Shown: positions 8,060-17,717 of the stretch, piece by piece
Position numbering within the stretch: position 1 is the first letter of the stretch
Layout: the number at the start of each line of letters is the position of its first letter
Source: Ilumatobacteraceae bacterium
Lineage (GTDB): Bacteria > Actinomycetota > Acidimicrobiia > Acidimicrobiales > Ilumatobacteraceae
Direction of reading: 5' to 3'
Length of the DNA: 64,000 bases
NCBI GenBank assembly: GCA_013213745.1
Contig: JABSQH010000011.1
Location: 1-64,000, forward strand
Made by a program: the position numbers and the translations under genes
The notes under the pieces: generated by a model
What the model was told of the DNA's origin: nothing
The model's input: only the letters and a program-made list of their open reading frames with translations
Databases searched by the model: none

Positions 8060-9337
8060 GTGGCCAAATTCGGCGACACCGGCGAGCTGTTGAAGTGCTC
8101 GTTCTGTGGCAAGTCACAAAAACAGGTCAAGAAGCTCATCGCCGGTCCAGGGGTGTACATCTGCGACGAGTGCATCGACCTGTGCAACGAGATCATCGAG
8201 GAGGAACTCACCGAGACCTCCGAACTCAGCTTCGAGAACCTGCCGAACCCGCGTGAGGTCCGGGCGTTTCTCGACGACTACGTCGTCGGCCAAGAAGACG
8301 CCAAGAAGATCCTCGCCGTGGCGGTCTATAACCACTACCGCCGGATCCAATACCAGAACCAGGCCACTACGGTCGGCCGACGCGACGAGGTCGAGCTCGC
8401 CAAGTCGAACATCTTGTTGCTCGGTCCGACCGGCTGCGGAAAGACGCATCTGGCGCAGACGCTCGCTCGACAGCTCAACGTGCCCTTCGCCGTCGCCGAC
8501 GCCACCGCGCTCACCGAGGCGGGTTATGTCGGCGAAGACGTCGAGAACATCCTGCTCAAGCTGATCCAGGCCGCTGACTTCGACGTGAAGCGTGCGGAGA
8601 CTGGCATCGTCTACATCGACGAGATCGACAAGGTGGCACGCAAGAGCGAGAACCCCTCGATCACTCGCGACGTGTCGGGTGAGGGTGTGCAACAAGCGCT
8701 GCTGAAGATCCTCGAGGGCACCCAGGCATCGGTCCCGCCCCAGGGCGGTCGCAAGCACCCGCATCAAGAGTTCATCCAGATCGACACGACCAACGTGTTG
8801 TTCATCCTCGGCGGCGCCTTTGCCGGGCTGGAGGAGATCATCGAGTCGCGCATCGGGCACAAGGGCGTCGGATTCCACGGCACGGTGCGCAGCCACGTCG
8901 AGCGTGATCCAGGCGATCTCTTCGCCCAGGTGCTCCCCGAAGACCTCGTGAAGTACGGCATGATCCCGGAGTTCATCGGTCGTCTCCCGATGGTCGGCGC
9001 CGTGCGCAGCCTCGACCGAGAAGCGCTCGTCAAGATCCTTGTCGAGCCGAAGAACAGCCTGGTCAAGCAGTACGAAAAGGTCTTCAGCTTCGAAGACGTG
9101 GAACTCGACTTCCAGCAGGACGGCCTCGAGGCCGTTGCCGATCAGGCGTTGCTGCGCGGCACCGGCGCCCGCGGATTGCGGGCGATCATGGAAGAAGTGC
9201 TGCTGAACACGATGTACGACCTGCCCGGACGTACCGACGTCGGCAAGGTCGTCATCGACGCCGAGACCGTGAACGACAAGGTCAACCCCACCCTCGTGCC
9301 GCGCTCGTCGGGCCGTCAGCGCAAAGCTGCTTCCTGA
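8060..9337 (+). CDS. clpX: ATP-dependent Clp protease ATP-binding subunit ClpX
   Basis: A 425-residue AAA+ unfoldase. The N-terminal zinc-binding domain has Cys13, Cys16, Cys35 and Cys38 ([17 protein letters not shown]). Walker A is GPTGCGKT at 122-129, Walker B is IVYIDEIDK, and the pore-loop and sensor regions follow ([24 protein letters not shown]). It unfolds tagged substrates into ClpP. The GTG start is preceded by a purine-rich ribosome site, GGAGGGAG. The 157-bp gap after clpP suggests it can have its own promoter. Confidence 0.96.
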   Translation: MAKFGDTGELLKCSFCGKSQKQVKKLIAGPGVYICDECIDLCNEIIEEELTETSELSFENLPNPREVRAFLDDYVVGQEDAKKILAVAVYNHYRRIQYQNQATTVGRRDEVELAKSNILLLGPTGCGKTHLAQTLARQLNVPFAVADATALTEAGYVGEDVENILLKLIQAADFDVKRAETGIVYIDEIDKVARKSENPSITRDVSGEGVQQALLKILEGTQASVPPQGGRKHPHQEFIQIDTTNVLFILGGAFAGLEEIIESRIGHKGVGFHGTVRSHVERDPGDLFAQVLPEDLVKYGMIPEFIGRLPMVGAVRSLDREALVKILVEPKNSLVKQYEKVFSFEDVELDFQQDGLEAVADQALLRGTGARGLRAIMEEVLLNTMYDLPGRTDVGKVVIDAETVNDKVNPTLVPRSSGRQRKAAS

Positions 9338-9381
9338 CCGCAGTCGTCGCGCCGCCCCCTCACCACCTCGCACCCACCACG

Positions 9382-10671
9382 ATGGATATTCACGCGGCAT
9401 TGGCGTATCTCGACGGCCGCGCCAATTACGCCAAGTCCGGCCGCATCGACGCACCCTCGCTCGATCGAATCGAAACGCTGTGCGCGGCGATGGGCGACCC
9501 ACAGCATGCCGCCCCCGTGATCCACGTCACCGGCACCAACGGCAAGGGCTCCACCGTGCAGATGATCGCAGGCCTGTTGCAGGCGCAGGGGCTCACCGTC
9601 GGGACGTACACCAGCCCCCACCTCGAACGGATCAACGAACGGATCACCCGCAACGGCGAAGAGATCAGCGACGACGACCTCGCCGAGCAGATCGCGGCGA
9701 TCGCTGATCTCGAAGTGGTCCTCGGGATCGAGCCGAGCTACTTCGAGATCGTCACCGCAGCGGCGTTTCGTTGGTTCGCCGACGTCGCCGTCGATGCCCT
9801 CGTTGTCGAGGTTGGCCTGCTCGGCCGCTGGGACGCCACCAACGTGGTCGATGCCACGGTGGCCGTGGTCACCAACATCGGGCTGGATCACACCGAGTTC
9901 GCCGGTCCGACGCTCGAGCACATCGCCCGCGAGAAGGCCGGCATCATCAAGCCGCGCAGCGCGGCCATCATCGGCGAGACGCGGCCGGAGCTGGTCGAGA
10001 TCTTCCGCGAGGCCGGTGGCGCGACGACGCTCGTACGCGGCGACGACTTCGATGTCATCGCCAACTCGCTCGCCGTGAGCGGGCGCCTGGTCGACCTGCG
10101 TACGCCGACCACGATCTACCCCGACGTGTTCGTGCCGCTCAACGGCTGGCACCAGGGCCAAAACGCCGCGGTTGCGCTCGCCGCCGCCGAGACGTTCTTC
10201 GCCGCACCGATTGCCGACGACGTGGTGACCGAGGGATTCGCAGAGGTCCGTGTCCCTGGGCGCTTCGAGATTCTCGGTCGACAGCCGCTCGTCGTGATCG
10301 ACGCTGCACACAACCCCGCGGGTGCCGATGTCGCCGCCCAGGTGTTCTTCGACGACTTTCAGCCCGAGGGCCGCCGGCTCCTGGTCGTCGGCACGTTGCG
10401 GGCCCCCGAGGACATGCTCGCTGCGTTGCGCGCCGACGAGTTCGACATCGTCTTCGCCGCAACGGCACCCTCGCCACGCGGCATTCTGGCGGCCGATGTG
10501 GCCGCTGCGGCCCGCGCTCTCGGATGCGACAACGTCGTGTCGTTCGACACCGTCGAGGACGCCTGTCGCCGAGCGGTGGACTACGCCGACGGGGACGACG
10601 CGATTCTGGCTACCGGCAGCCTGTACACCGCTGGCGCCGCACGCCCCGTCCTGCAGTCGCTGACGACCTGA
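9382..10671 (+). CDS. folC: Dihydrofolate synthase / folylpolyglutamate synthase
   Basis: A Mur-ligase-fold enzyme of 429 residues. The ATP loop GTNGKGST begins at residue 51, followed by YTSPHLERINERI, the glutamate-ligase block VEVGLLGRWDATNVV, NIGLDHTEFAG and AREKAGIIKP. The C-terminal domain includes VIDAAHNPAGAD. It adds glutamate to dihydropteroate and/or extends folate polyglutamate tails. It follows clpX by 44 nt and precedes ndk. Confidence 0.92.
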   Translation: MDIHAALAYLDGRANYAKSGRIDAPSLDRIETLCAAMGDPQHAAPVIHVTGTNGKGSTVQMIAGLLQAQGLTVGTYTSPHLERINERITRNGEEISDDDLAEQIAAIADLEVVLGIEPSYFEIVTAAAFRWFADVAVDALVVEVGLLGRWDATNVVDATVAVVTNIGLDHTEFAGPTLEHIAREKAGIIKPRSAAIIGETRPELVEIFREAGGATTLVRGDDFDVIANSLAVSGRLVDLRTPTTIYPDVFVPLNGWHQGQNAAVALAAAETFFAAPIADDVVTEGFAEVRVPGRFEILGRQPLVVIDAAHNPAGADVAAQVFFDDFQPEGRRLLVVGTLRAPEDMLAALRADEFDIVFAATAPSPRGILAADVAAAARALGCDNVVSFDTVEDACRRAVDYADGDDAILATGSLYTAGAARPVLQSLTT

Positions 10672-10735
10672 CTCCCTCTCCGCGACGAGCCGCGTCACGA
10701 CGCAACTGTCCCGCATTCGCTGCGAATTACGGCGA

Positions 10736-10741
10736 TAGGTT
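10736..10741 (+). promoter_or_regulatory. -10 box TAGGTT upstream of ndk
   Basis: TAGGTT is separated by 8 nt (GCCTCGCC) from the ATG at 10750. The spacing leaves no room for a ribosome site. Confidence 0.4.
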
Positions 10742-10749
10742 GCCTCGCC

Positions 10750-11160
10750 ATGTCTGATCGCACCCTTGTGCTGCTCAAACCCGACGCTGTCGAGCGCAAG
10801 CTCGCCGGCGCGATCATCGCCCGCCTCGAGGCCAAGAACCTCGACATCGTGGCGATGGATCTGCGCTCGCTCGACGCCGACCTGCTGGCGCGGCACTACG
10901 CCGAGCATGTCGACAAGCCCTTCTACCCGGATCTCGTGCAGTTCATGAGCCGCGGTCCCGTTGTTGCGATGGTGATCGAAGGCCCCGAAGACACTTGGGA
11001 AGTCGTGCGCGCGATGATGGGTGCAACCAACCCACGTTCGGCTGCGCCGGGAACGATTCGCGGCGACCTCGGGATCCTCTTCACTGAGAATCTCGTTCAC
11101 GGTAGCGATTCGTTGGCGTCCGCCGAGCGTGAGATCGGGATCTTCTTCCCCGATCTGTAA
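10750..11160 (+). CDS. ndk: Nucleoside diphosphate kinase
   Basis: A compact 136-residue NDK. The start is [16 protein letters not shown] with the ATP-binding Lys, [13 protein letters not shown] and [18 protein letters not shown] follow, and the phospho-acceptor is His117 in NLVHGSDS. It transfers gamma phosphate between NTPs and NDPs. The length and motifs match the bacterial family exactly. Confidence 0.97.
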   Translation: MSDRTLVLLKPDAVERKLAGAIIARLEAKNLDIVAMDLRSLDADLLARHYAEHVDKPFYPDLVQFMSRGPVVAMVIEGPEDTWEVVRAMMGATNPRSAAPGTIRGDLGILFTENLVHGSDSLASAEREIGIFFPDL

Positions 11161-11237
11161 CATTTCCTATCTCCCGTTCCTGGCACCGTTGGAAGTGTCG
11201 GACGGACTCGAACGAAGCTCGCGAAAGGTGGCCAGGA

Positions 11238-12272
11238 ATGGCCCGCAACAACCCGCTCAGCCTGGGCCGTGACCTAGCCATCGACCTGGGCACCGCGAAC
11301 ACGTTGATCTACGTGCGCGGCCAGGGCGTCGTGCTCGACGAGCCGTCCGTCGTGGCGATCAATGCCAATGACGGTCGCCCGGTCGCGGTCGGCCTCGAAG
11401 CCAAACGCATGATGGGGCGCACTCCGAACCACATCAAGGCGATCAGACCCCTGAAAGACGGCGTGATCGCGGACTTCGAGGTCTGCGAAAAGATGCTGCG
11501 CTACTTCATTCAGAAGGTGCACGGTTCTCGCTGGAACAAGCCGCGCATGGTGATCTGCGTGCCATCGGGGATCACCGGCGTCGAACAGCGTGCCGTACAG
11601 GACGCAGCCGAATATGCCGGCGCCCGCAAACCCGTGCACATCATCGAAGAGCCGATGGCGGCTGCGATCGGTGCAGACCTCCCCGTGCACGAGCCCTCGG
11701 GCAACATGATCGTCGACATCGGTGGCGGTACCACCGAGGTCGCGGTGATCTCGCTCGGCGGCATCGTGACCGCCCAGTCCGTGCGCGTTGCCGGTGACGA
11801 GTTGGACGATGCGGTGCTGCAGTACGTGAAGAAGGAATTCTCCTTGGCGATCGGCAGTCGAACCGCCGAGGAGATCAAGATCCAAATGGGTTCGGCGTGG
11901 CCGCCAGAGGCCGAGATCACCGCCGATATCCGTGGCCGCGACCTCATCTCCGGCCTCCCACGGACGATCGAACTGACCACCGAACACGTTCGCGAGGCCC
12001 TTGCCGAGCCGATCTCTGCGATTGTCGATGCGGTGAAGACGACTCTCGACAAGACGCCGCCCGAGCTGGCGGCCGACATCATGGAGGACGGCATCACGGT
12101 CACCGGCGGCGGCGCGCTCCTCGGAAGCCTCGAGCATCGCCTCAATCACGAAACCGGGATGCCGATCCGCATTGCCCCCGAACCGCTCTACAGCGTCGTC
12201 ATCGGATCTGGGCGGGCCCTCGAGAACATTGATGCGATGCGCAGCCTGATGTCGCTCGGCGGCGAGGACTGA
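11238..12272 (+). CDS. mreB: Rod-shape determining protein MreB
   Basis: A 344-residue bacterial actin. Phosphate 1 loop: [17 protein letters not shown]. Phosphate 2: [20 protein letters not shown]. Adenosine motif: [18 protein letters not shown]. It polymerises on the inner membrane and positions the elongation machinery. It opens the mreBCD-PBP2-rodA cluster. A purine-rich site (AAAGG, AGGA) precedes the ATG. Confidence 0.97.
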   Translation: MARNNPLSLGRDLAIDLGTANTLIYVRGQGVVLDEPSVVAINANDGRPVAVGLEAKRMMGRTPNHIKAIRPLKDGVIADFEVCEKMLRYFIQKVHGSRWNKPRMVICVPSGITGVEQRAVQDAAEYAGARKPVHIIEEPMAAAIGADLPVHEPSGNMIVDIGGGTTEVAVISLGGIVTAQSVRVAGDELDDAVLQYVKKEFSLAIGSRTAEEIKIQMGSAWPPEAEITADIRGRDLISGLPRTIELTTEHVREALAEPISAIVDAVKTTLDKTPPELAADIMEDGITVTGGGALLGSLEHRLNHETGMPIRIAPEPLYSVVIGSGRALENIDAMRSLMSLGGED

Positions 12273-12288
12273 GCCGCCTCCGAGGCTC

Positions 12289-13467
12289 GTGGCCATCTAT
12301 TCGGTCGGGCGACGACGCGTCGTCATCGCCCTCCTCCTCACCTCTGCGCTGCTCCTGACACTCGACCTGCGTGGGAGCCCGATCATCGATCGGTCGCGTG
12401 ACATCGCAGCGCGTGCGCTCGACCCGGTGGAAACTGCCATCGGCGTCGTGACCACACCCGTGTCCCGAGCCTGGAACGGAATCGCCCACTACGACGACGT
12501 TCGATCGGAGAACGAAGCGCTCCAAGACCAGCTCGACCGACTGATCGGGACACAGGCCGCCGCCGAGGCCGCGGTGATTCGCAGTCAGGAACTCCAAGCA
12601 TTGAACAACCTCCCGGCACTCGCTGACATCGACACCGTGGTCGCCACGGTCATCGGCGAAGGTGCTTCGAACTTCGATCAAGTCGTCGAGATCGACAAGG
12701 GACGCTCGGCGGGGATCGCCGTCGGCATGCCGGTCGTCAACCAAGCCGGGCTGATCGGCAAGGTCACGTCCGTGACCGACAACTCGGCGCGGGTGATGCT
12801 CGTCACCGATCGGCAGTACGCCGTCGGCGTCAGCGTCACGTCGTCGAGTGAACCCTTCGACGTCGGAGCGACCGAGAACACCACTCCGTCAGGGATCACC
12901 CCCGACGACGCCGCCGACGCGGTGTCGACCACGACGACGACCACGACGACCCCCGATGAGGGCGCAACAGGGGGTCAGCTCCCGGTTCCCGACACCACGC
13001 TGCCGGGTGGCGTGCCCGGGGTGACCACGACGTTGTCGCCGCTCGAGCAGGAAGCGCTCGAAGACTTGAGCGAGCTCTCCGATGAAGAGTTGGCGCAACT
13101 GGAGGATGATCTCGAAGCAGCGCTCGAGATCGAGTCGACGACAACAACCACCACCACCGAACCCGAGCCGGTCGTGGTCAAAGAGACCGGAGCCTTGGAA
13201 GGGCGCGGTGGCCGACTGCTTCCACAGATTCGTTTCGTGCAGGACTCGCCGCAGTTCGCCGTACTCGCGGCGGGCGACCTGGTCGAGACCGCCGGTGGTT
13301 CCGAGAGTCTTGCGCCGCCCGGGATTCCAGTCGGCCGTGTCGCCAACCGCGCCAACCGTGCCGGGTCTGGTGGTCCGTTGCTCGACGTCGAGCTGCACGC
13401 CGACCTCGACCGTCTGAACTTCGTGCGCGTCGTGCTCTACCGTCCGCTGGCCGAGGTCGAGCAATGA
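12289..13467 (+). CDS. mreC: Rod-shape determining protein MreC with long acidic/Thr-rich insert
   Basis: MreC has one N-terminal membrane helix (VVIALLLTSALLLTLDL), a coiled coil (about 62-85, RSENEALQDQLDRLIG) and a beta domain (VVATVIGEGASNFDQVVEIDKG, GMPVVNQAGLIGKV, ending GIPVGRVANRANR). At 392 residues it is long. About 110 residues, from roughly 195 to 305, interrupt the beta domain: Thr runs, PDTTLPGGVPGVTTT and an acidic helix-like EQEALEDLSELSDEELAQLEDDLEAALE. The core protein links MreB filaments to PBP2 outside the membrane; the insert would be extracytoplasmic. The start is GTG, 17 nt after mreB. Confidence 0.92.
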   Translation: MAIYSVGRRRVVIALLLTSALLLTLDLRGSPIIDRSRDIAARALDPVETAIGVVTTPVSRAWNGIAHYDDVRSENEALQDQLDRLIGTQAAAEAAVIRSQELQALNNLPALADIDTVVATVIGEGASNFDQVVEIDKGRSAGIAVGMPVVNQAGLIGKVTSVTDNSARVMLVTDRQYAVGVSVTSSSEPFDVGATENTTPSGITPDDAADAVSTTTTTTTTPDEGATGGQLPVPDTTLPGGVPGVTTTLSPLEQEALEDLSELSDEELAQLEDDLEAALEIESTTTTTTTEPEPVVVKETGALEGRGGRLLPQIRFVQDSPQFAVLAAGDLVETAGGSESLAPPGIPVGRVANRANRAGSGGPLLDVELHADLDRLNFVRVVLYRPLAEVEQ

Positions 13468-13498
13468 CGGTGGTCGACATGCGGCGCGGACCGCGCTG

Positions 13499-14044
13499 AT
13501 GTTCGCAGCGTTCGTGCAGGGTCCCATCGTGCGGCTCGTACCGGTGGGCGTGGTCCTTCTCGCGCTGCAACGGACGATCTTCGTCGATCTGCGTATCGAT
13601 GGGGTGATCATCCCGATCATGGCCATCGCCGCTGCGGCGACCGGCGTCGCCGGGGGGAGTGAAGGTGGGGCCATCGCCGGCTTCGTATTCGGCCTGATGT
13701 TCGACCTCGTCGAGGGCACGCCGCTCGGTTCCACGGCGGCGGCTCTGACCATTGGTGGTGCGGTGGCGGGCCTGCTGGCGCTGATCGCTGCGGACCCCCC
13801 GTGGTGGTTGGCGGCGCTGTTCACCGCGGCAGGTACAGCGGCCGGCGTGGTGATGGTGCCCGTGGTCCGCATCTTCATCGGTGAGTCTGAACCCTTCGAA
13901 GCGCGACTCGGAGAGATCGTTGCGATTTCCGCCGCTGCGGGAGCGCTGCTCAGCCCGCTGCTGGTGCCACTCGGACGATGGTGCCTGCGGATCAAGAAAA
14001 CCGAATGGAAGGGCGCGGCCAATGAATCGGCGTCGACCGCGTGA
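13499..14044 (+). CDS. mreD: Rod-shape determining protein MreD
   Basis: A 181-residue polytopic membrane protein with about five hydrophobic segments (VPVGVVLLALQRTIF, GVIIPIMAIAAAATGVAGG, GFVFGLMFDLVEGTPLG, ALTIGGAVAGLLALIA, LLSPLLVPLG). The conserved FGLMFDLVEGTPLGSTA turn is typical of MreD. The start ATG shares its A with the TGA of an 11-codon frame (13464-13499) that begins over the mreC stop, which may couple translation of mreC and mreD. Confidence 0.88.
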   Translation: MFAAFVQGPIVRLVPVGVVLLALQRTIFVDLRIDGVIIPIMAIAAAATGVAGGSEGGAIAGFVFGLMFDLVEGTPLGSTAAALTIGGAVAGLLALIAADPPWWLAALFTAAGTAAGVVMVPVVRIFIGESEPFEARLGEIVAISAAAGALLSPLLVPLGRWCLRIKKTEWKGAANESASTA

Positions 14045-14199
14045 TGTCGACGCGCATCGAATGTTGCCTCGCCGTGTCGATCGTCACAGCGTTTCGCGCA
14101 CGTTCCGTGGCCGGTGATCACCCTTCGTCGCAACGCGTTTGTAACATGTTTCAGCCGTGATCTGCGCTGCCGACCTCGTCGTGAACCCACTCCGGTTCG

Positions 14200-16413
14200 A
14201 TGGCCGCTGATCGCCGCGGCGCGCGTCTCGGCGTGCTGGCAATCGTCGGCGTGCTGTTGTTCGGGCTGATCGGCACACGGCTGTGGTTCCTGCAGACCGT
14301 CGAGCAGGAGTCGCTCCAGGAGCAGGTCGATTCGACCAAGTTGCGCAGGGTGCCATTGCTCCCGGAGCGGGGTCGAATTTTCGACGCCGACGGTCGCATC
14401 CTTGCGGACAACGAGCGCGTCCTCACCGTCGCTGTCGACCGCGAGGTGATCCGCCGAGAGAGCGATCGCACGGAGCTGTTTCGTCGCTTGTCCGGGTGGA
14501 TCGATCAGCCGATCGAGGCAATGGAGGAGCGCTGGGACAGCGTGCTCTATAGCCAACTCTTGCCGCTTCCTCTGGTTGAAGACATCGACGAGCCGACCGC
14601 CACCGCGCTCCAAGAACGCGTCGAGGATCTTCCCGGGGTGCAGATCGTCGAGGAGGCGCGCCGCGTCTATCCGTATGCGCCGTTGGCCTCGCACGTCGTC
14701 GGGTACATGGGGCGCATCACCGCCGAGACCAAAGACGCCTACACCGAGGCTGGCTACCAACTCAACGAGCGTGTCGGACAGTTCGGCATCGAGCTCTCGA
14801 TGGAGCGCGAGCTGCACGGCGAGTGGGGCGAGGTCGTGTACGAGGTCGACAACGCCGGGCGCATCGTCCGGGAAGAATCGCGCACGCCGCCGATCAACGG
14901 CAAAGACGTCCAGCTGACCATCGATCTCGATCAACAGCAGTACGCCGAGCAGGCGTTGCAGAGCCAGCTTCGATTCCGTCGAACCCAGACCGCCAACAAC
15001 CCGCTCGATCGCGAGACACAATTCACGTCGCGCGTCTTCCCGGAATATCCAGAAGAAGTGCCCTACAAGGCGCCCGCTGGATCGGTTGTGGTGATGAACT
15101 ACGAGACCGGCCACGTGATCGCGTTGGCCACTTATCCGACGTTCGACAATCGGTGGTTCGAGTCAGATCTGTCCGATGGACGCTTCGAGGAGTTGTTCCC
15201 GGCCGTCGACGAGTTCGGCGAGCCGATCAGTCCCGACGAGTCGATCCTCGTCAACCGTGCCATCCAGGGCCAGTACAATCTCGGCTCGACGTTCAAGGTG
15301 TTCCCGGCGTATGGGGCGATGAACACCGGGCTGATGGGCACCAACGACTACCACGTCGACCGCGGGACCTACCGCATGGAGTCGGTCGACCAAGACCTGT
15401 GCGCAGCTGGCCTCGTGCGCTGCGTGTACCGCAACGCGTTGTGCGGCAACGGGCTGCCGTGCGTGTACGGCGCCGTCGACATGGAGACCTCACTGGCGGT
15501 GTCGAGCGACACCTTCTACTACAGCCTCGGTGAGCGCTTCATGACCGAGAACGACTTCCAGCCCGTGCTGCAACAACAGGTGCGCCAGTTCGGCTTCGAC
15601 GAGCCGACCGGTATCGACTTGCCGTTCGAGTTCGGTGGAACGGTGCCCGACGAGGAGCTCAAGGCGCGCTACGCCGAACTCGGCGTGATCTCCGAAGCCG
15701 AGGGTTCTGGGTACTTCACCGGCGACAACGTGCAGATGGCCATCGGCCAGGGTCTGCTGTCGGCGACGCCGCTGCAGTTGGCGGTCGGCTACGGCACGAT
15801 CGGCAATTATGGGTTCGTCATGAAGCCCGAGATCATCAAGGCGATCTACGAACCGGGTGTTCCCGACGCGGTCGAGCCAGGCTACGCCGACGTGTCGCAG
15901 GGACGACTCGCCGTCGAATCGAACCTCAACGGCGAGGTCGTACGGCAGCTCTCGATGCCCGAGGACATCCACGGCGAGATCGAGCGTGGCCTGCGCCGCG
16001 TGATCACCGGGCCCGGACAGGTCAACCCGCAGGGGGCGTACCGCTCGACGACCGGCGAGAAACTGTTCGCCACGTACCCAAGCAGCGGAATTCCGCTCGC
16101 TGGCAAGACCGGCACCGCTCAAGGTGCCGGCAACTACCCGTGGAACGACTCGTCGGCGTTCGCCGCTTACAGCATCGACCGCGAACGGCCGTACGTGGCC
16201 ACCGCCTATCTCGAGAAGGCCGGGTATGGAGCCCGCGCGGCGGCCCCGGTCGTGAAATGTGTGTTCACCCAACTGTCAGGTGCCACCGCCGCCGACCCGG
16301 TCGTGCTCTCCGACCCGCTCGACACCAACGACCTCACCCCGGCGCCATCGCAGTCGTTGCGCGACACGTCGTGCTTCGAGGGCCAGTTCACCAGCTTCGT
16401 CCCGGCCGACTGA
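14200..16413 (+). CDS. mrdA: Penicillin-binding protein 2, class B transpeptidase of elongation
   Basis: At 737 residues it has a single N-terminal membrane anchor (LGVLAIVGVLLFGLIGTRLWFLQ), a pedestal domain (LPERGRIFDADGRILADN) and a transpeptidase domain. Active-site motifs: Ser363-T-F-Lys366 in NLGSTFKVFP, S435-S-D437 in AVSSDTFYYSLG, and K636-TGT in LAGKTGTAQG. It crosslinks peptidoglycan in side-wall growth with RodA, encoded 3 nt downstream. The 155-bp gap 14045-14199 upstream holds no gene that I can see. Confidence 0.93.
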   Translation: MAADRRGARLGVLAIVGVLLFGLIGTRLWFLQTVEQESLQEQVDSTKLRRVPLLPERGRIFDADGRILADNERVLTVAVDREVIRRESDRTELFRRLSGWIDQPIEAMEERWDSVLYSQLLPLPLVEDIDEPTATALQERVEDLPGVQIVEEARRVYPYAPLASHVVGYMGRITAETKDAYTEAGYQLNERVGQFGIELSMERELHGEWGEVVYEVDNAGRIVREESRTPPINGKDVQLTIDLDQQQYAEQALQSQLRFRRTQTANNPLDRETQFTSRVFPEYPEEVPYKAPAGSVVVMNYETGHVIALATYPTFDNRWFESDLSDGRFEELFPAVDEFGEPISPDESILVNRAIQGQYNLGSTFKVFPAYGAMNTGLMGTNDYHVDRGTYRMESVDQDLCAAGLVRCVYRNALCGNGLPCVYGAVDMETSLAVSSDTFYYSLGERFMTENDFQPVLQQQVRQFGFDEPTGIDLPFEFGGTVPDEELKARYAELGVISEAEGSGYFTGDNVQMAIGQGLLSATPLQLAVGYGTIGNYGFVMKPEIIKAIYEPGVPDAVEPGYADVSQGRLAVESNLNGEVVRQLSMPEDIHGEIERGLRRVITGPGQVNPQGAYRSTTGEKLFATYPSSGIPLAGKTGTAQGAGNYPWNDSSAFAAYSIDRERPYVATAYLEKAGYGARAAAPVVKCVFTQLSGATAADPVVLSDPLDTNDLTPAPSQSLRDTSCFEGQFTSFVPAD

Positions 16414-16416
16414 CCC

Positions 16417-17571
16417 GTGACCTCGTCGCTGCTGTCGCGCAAACCCGATTCGGGTCTGGGGAACATCCGCTCGAGTCCAGCAGACCCGAGTCGCAACATC
16501 GACTGGGTGTTGATGGCGGCGCAGTTCGCGCTCACGATCATCGGTTGCTTCATCGTGTTCTCCGCCTCGCGCACACGCGTCACCGAAGATCCGTACGCGT
16601 TCGTCACGCGACAGGTGATCTTCGCGATTGCGGCGACCGTGGCGATGTTCATCGTGATGGCGTTCGATTACGAGTGGTGGAAAGACCGCGCCCGGTTTCT
16701 GTACGGCCTCACGGTGGTCGTACTGACGCTGCTGTTCCTGCTCGGCATTGCGTCGGGCGAGGACCGAATTGCGTTCGACCTCGGCCCGATCAACGTCCAG
16801 CCGGCGGAGCTCGCGAAGTTCACCACGTTGCTCATGCTCGCTTCGTACCTTGCGGAGGAGCGCAGCGACGAGGTGTCGTACGCGCGTTTTCTCGGTGGGC
16901 TGATGATCGTCGGCGCGCCGGCGGTGCTGGTGATCATCCAGCCCGACCTCGGATCGGGGTCGGTCATCGTGTCGATCGCCATGGGCGTGCTGCTCGTCGC
17001 CGGCGCCAAAGCTCGCTACATCGGCCTGATCACGTTCCTCTCGATCATCACCGTGTTCGCCGCCTTTTTGGGGCGACTCGTCAACGACTATCAGGCCGCG
17101 CGTATTCGCGCCTTGATCAACCCGGGAGCGGTTGGGGCCGACGATACCTATCAGGCCGAGAACGCGATGCGGGCGATCGGCACCGGGGGCCTCACGGGGA
17201 AGGGGTGGCTCGAAGGCCCGCTGACCAACGGCCGTGACATCCCCGTGATGTGGGCCGACTTCCCATTCGCCGCAATCGGTGAGCAGTTCGGTTTGCTCGG
17301 GTGTGCGGTGGTGCTCGGCTTGCTTGCGGTGGTGCTGATGCGCGTCTGGCGAATCGCCCACCTGTCGCGCGATCTCTTAGGCACCTATCTGTGTGCCGGC
17401 GTCTTCACGATGATGCTGTGGCAAATCTTCCAGAACGTGGCGATGACGCTCAAGATCATGCCGGTGACCGGTCTTCCGTTGCCGTTCATCTCCTATGGCG
17501 GATCGGGTCTGATCGTGTACTTCGCGATGCTCGGCCTCGTGCAAAGCGTGCACATGCGGCGCATGCGCTGA
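16417..17571 (+). CDS. rodA: Peptidoglycan glycosyltransferase RodA (SEDS family)
   Basis: A 384-residue membrane protein with about ten hydrophobic segments. Family blocks include NVQPAELAKFTTLLMLASYLAEE, IQPDLGSGSVIVSIAMGVL, the invariant region TGKGWLEGPLTNG with DFPFAAIGEQFGLLG, and the C-terminal MPVTGLPLPFISYGGSGLIVYF. It polymerises glycan strands from lipid II as the partner of PBP2. The GTG start follows PBP2 by 3 nt. Confidence 0.94.
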   Translation: MTSSLLSRKPDSGLGNIRSSPADPSRNIDWVLMAAQFALTIIGCFIVFSASRTRVTEDPYAFVTRQVIFAIAATVAMFIVMAFDYEWWKDRARFLYGLTVVVLTLLFLLGIASGEDRIAFDLGPINVQPAELAKFTTLLMLASYLAEERSDEVSYARFLGGLMIVGAPAVLVIIQPDLGSGSVIVSIAMGVLLVAGAKARYIGLITFLSIITVFAAFLGRLVNDYQAARIRALINPGAVGADDTYQAENAMRAIGTGGLTGKGWLEGPLTNGRDIPVMWADFPFAAIGEQFGLLGCAVVLGLLAVVLMRVWRIAHLSRDLLGTYLCAGVFTMMLWQIFQNVAMTLKIMPVTGLPLPFISYGGSGLIVYFAMLGLVQSVHMRRMR

Positions 17572-17665
17572 CGCGGCTGCGGCGACGTTTGCTTTCCGAC
17601 CGAGCCGCTCCGCCAAGATGCTCGGCGTCCGCCTTGTTAGGAATCTGAGTGAAATCTGTGAGGTG

Positions 17666-17717
17666 ATGCGTCTTCGGCGGTCTTGTCGCTGCTGCTCTGC
17701 TCATCGGTGCGGGCTGC
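17666..17717 (+). other. Out-of-frame signal-peptide coding segment of the binding protein
   Basis: ATG 17666 starts MRLRR in one frame. From 17682 the frame of the downstream gene reads LVAAALLIGAGC, a lipoprotein-like signal end. Removing a single base near 17681 would join them into a normal signal peptide. In the downstream gene's own frame the upstream codon is TGA (17664-17666), so no start exists before 17718. Either a real frameshift or a sequence error is present. Confidence 0.55.

Noticed and set aside
9316-11163. 615-codon minus-strand open frame
   Set aside because: It lies wholly antisense to folC and ndk, both certain genes; long antisense frames are expected at this GC content.
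12889-15114. 741-codon minus-strand open frame
   Set aside because: Antisense to mreC, mreD and the PBP2 gene; Ser/Ala/Arg-rich composition and no domain.
17620-17666. TTAGGAATCTGAG as an iron-dependent regulator (DtxR/IdeR) box before the binding-protein gene
   Set aside because: Only one half-site resembles the consensus; no second half at the right spacing.
17658-17717. TGA at 17664 read as selenocysteine at the start of the binding protein
   Set aside because: It would put Sec in a signal peptide with no redox motif; a one-base frameshift explains the region better.
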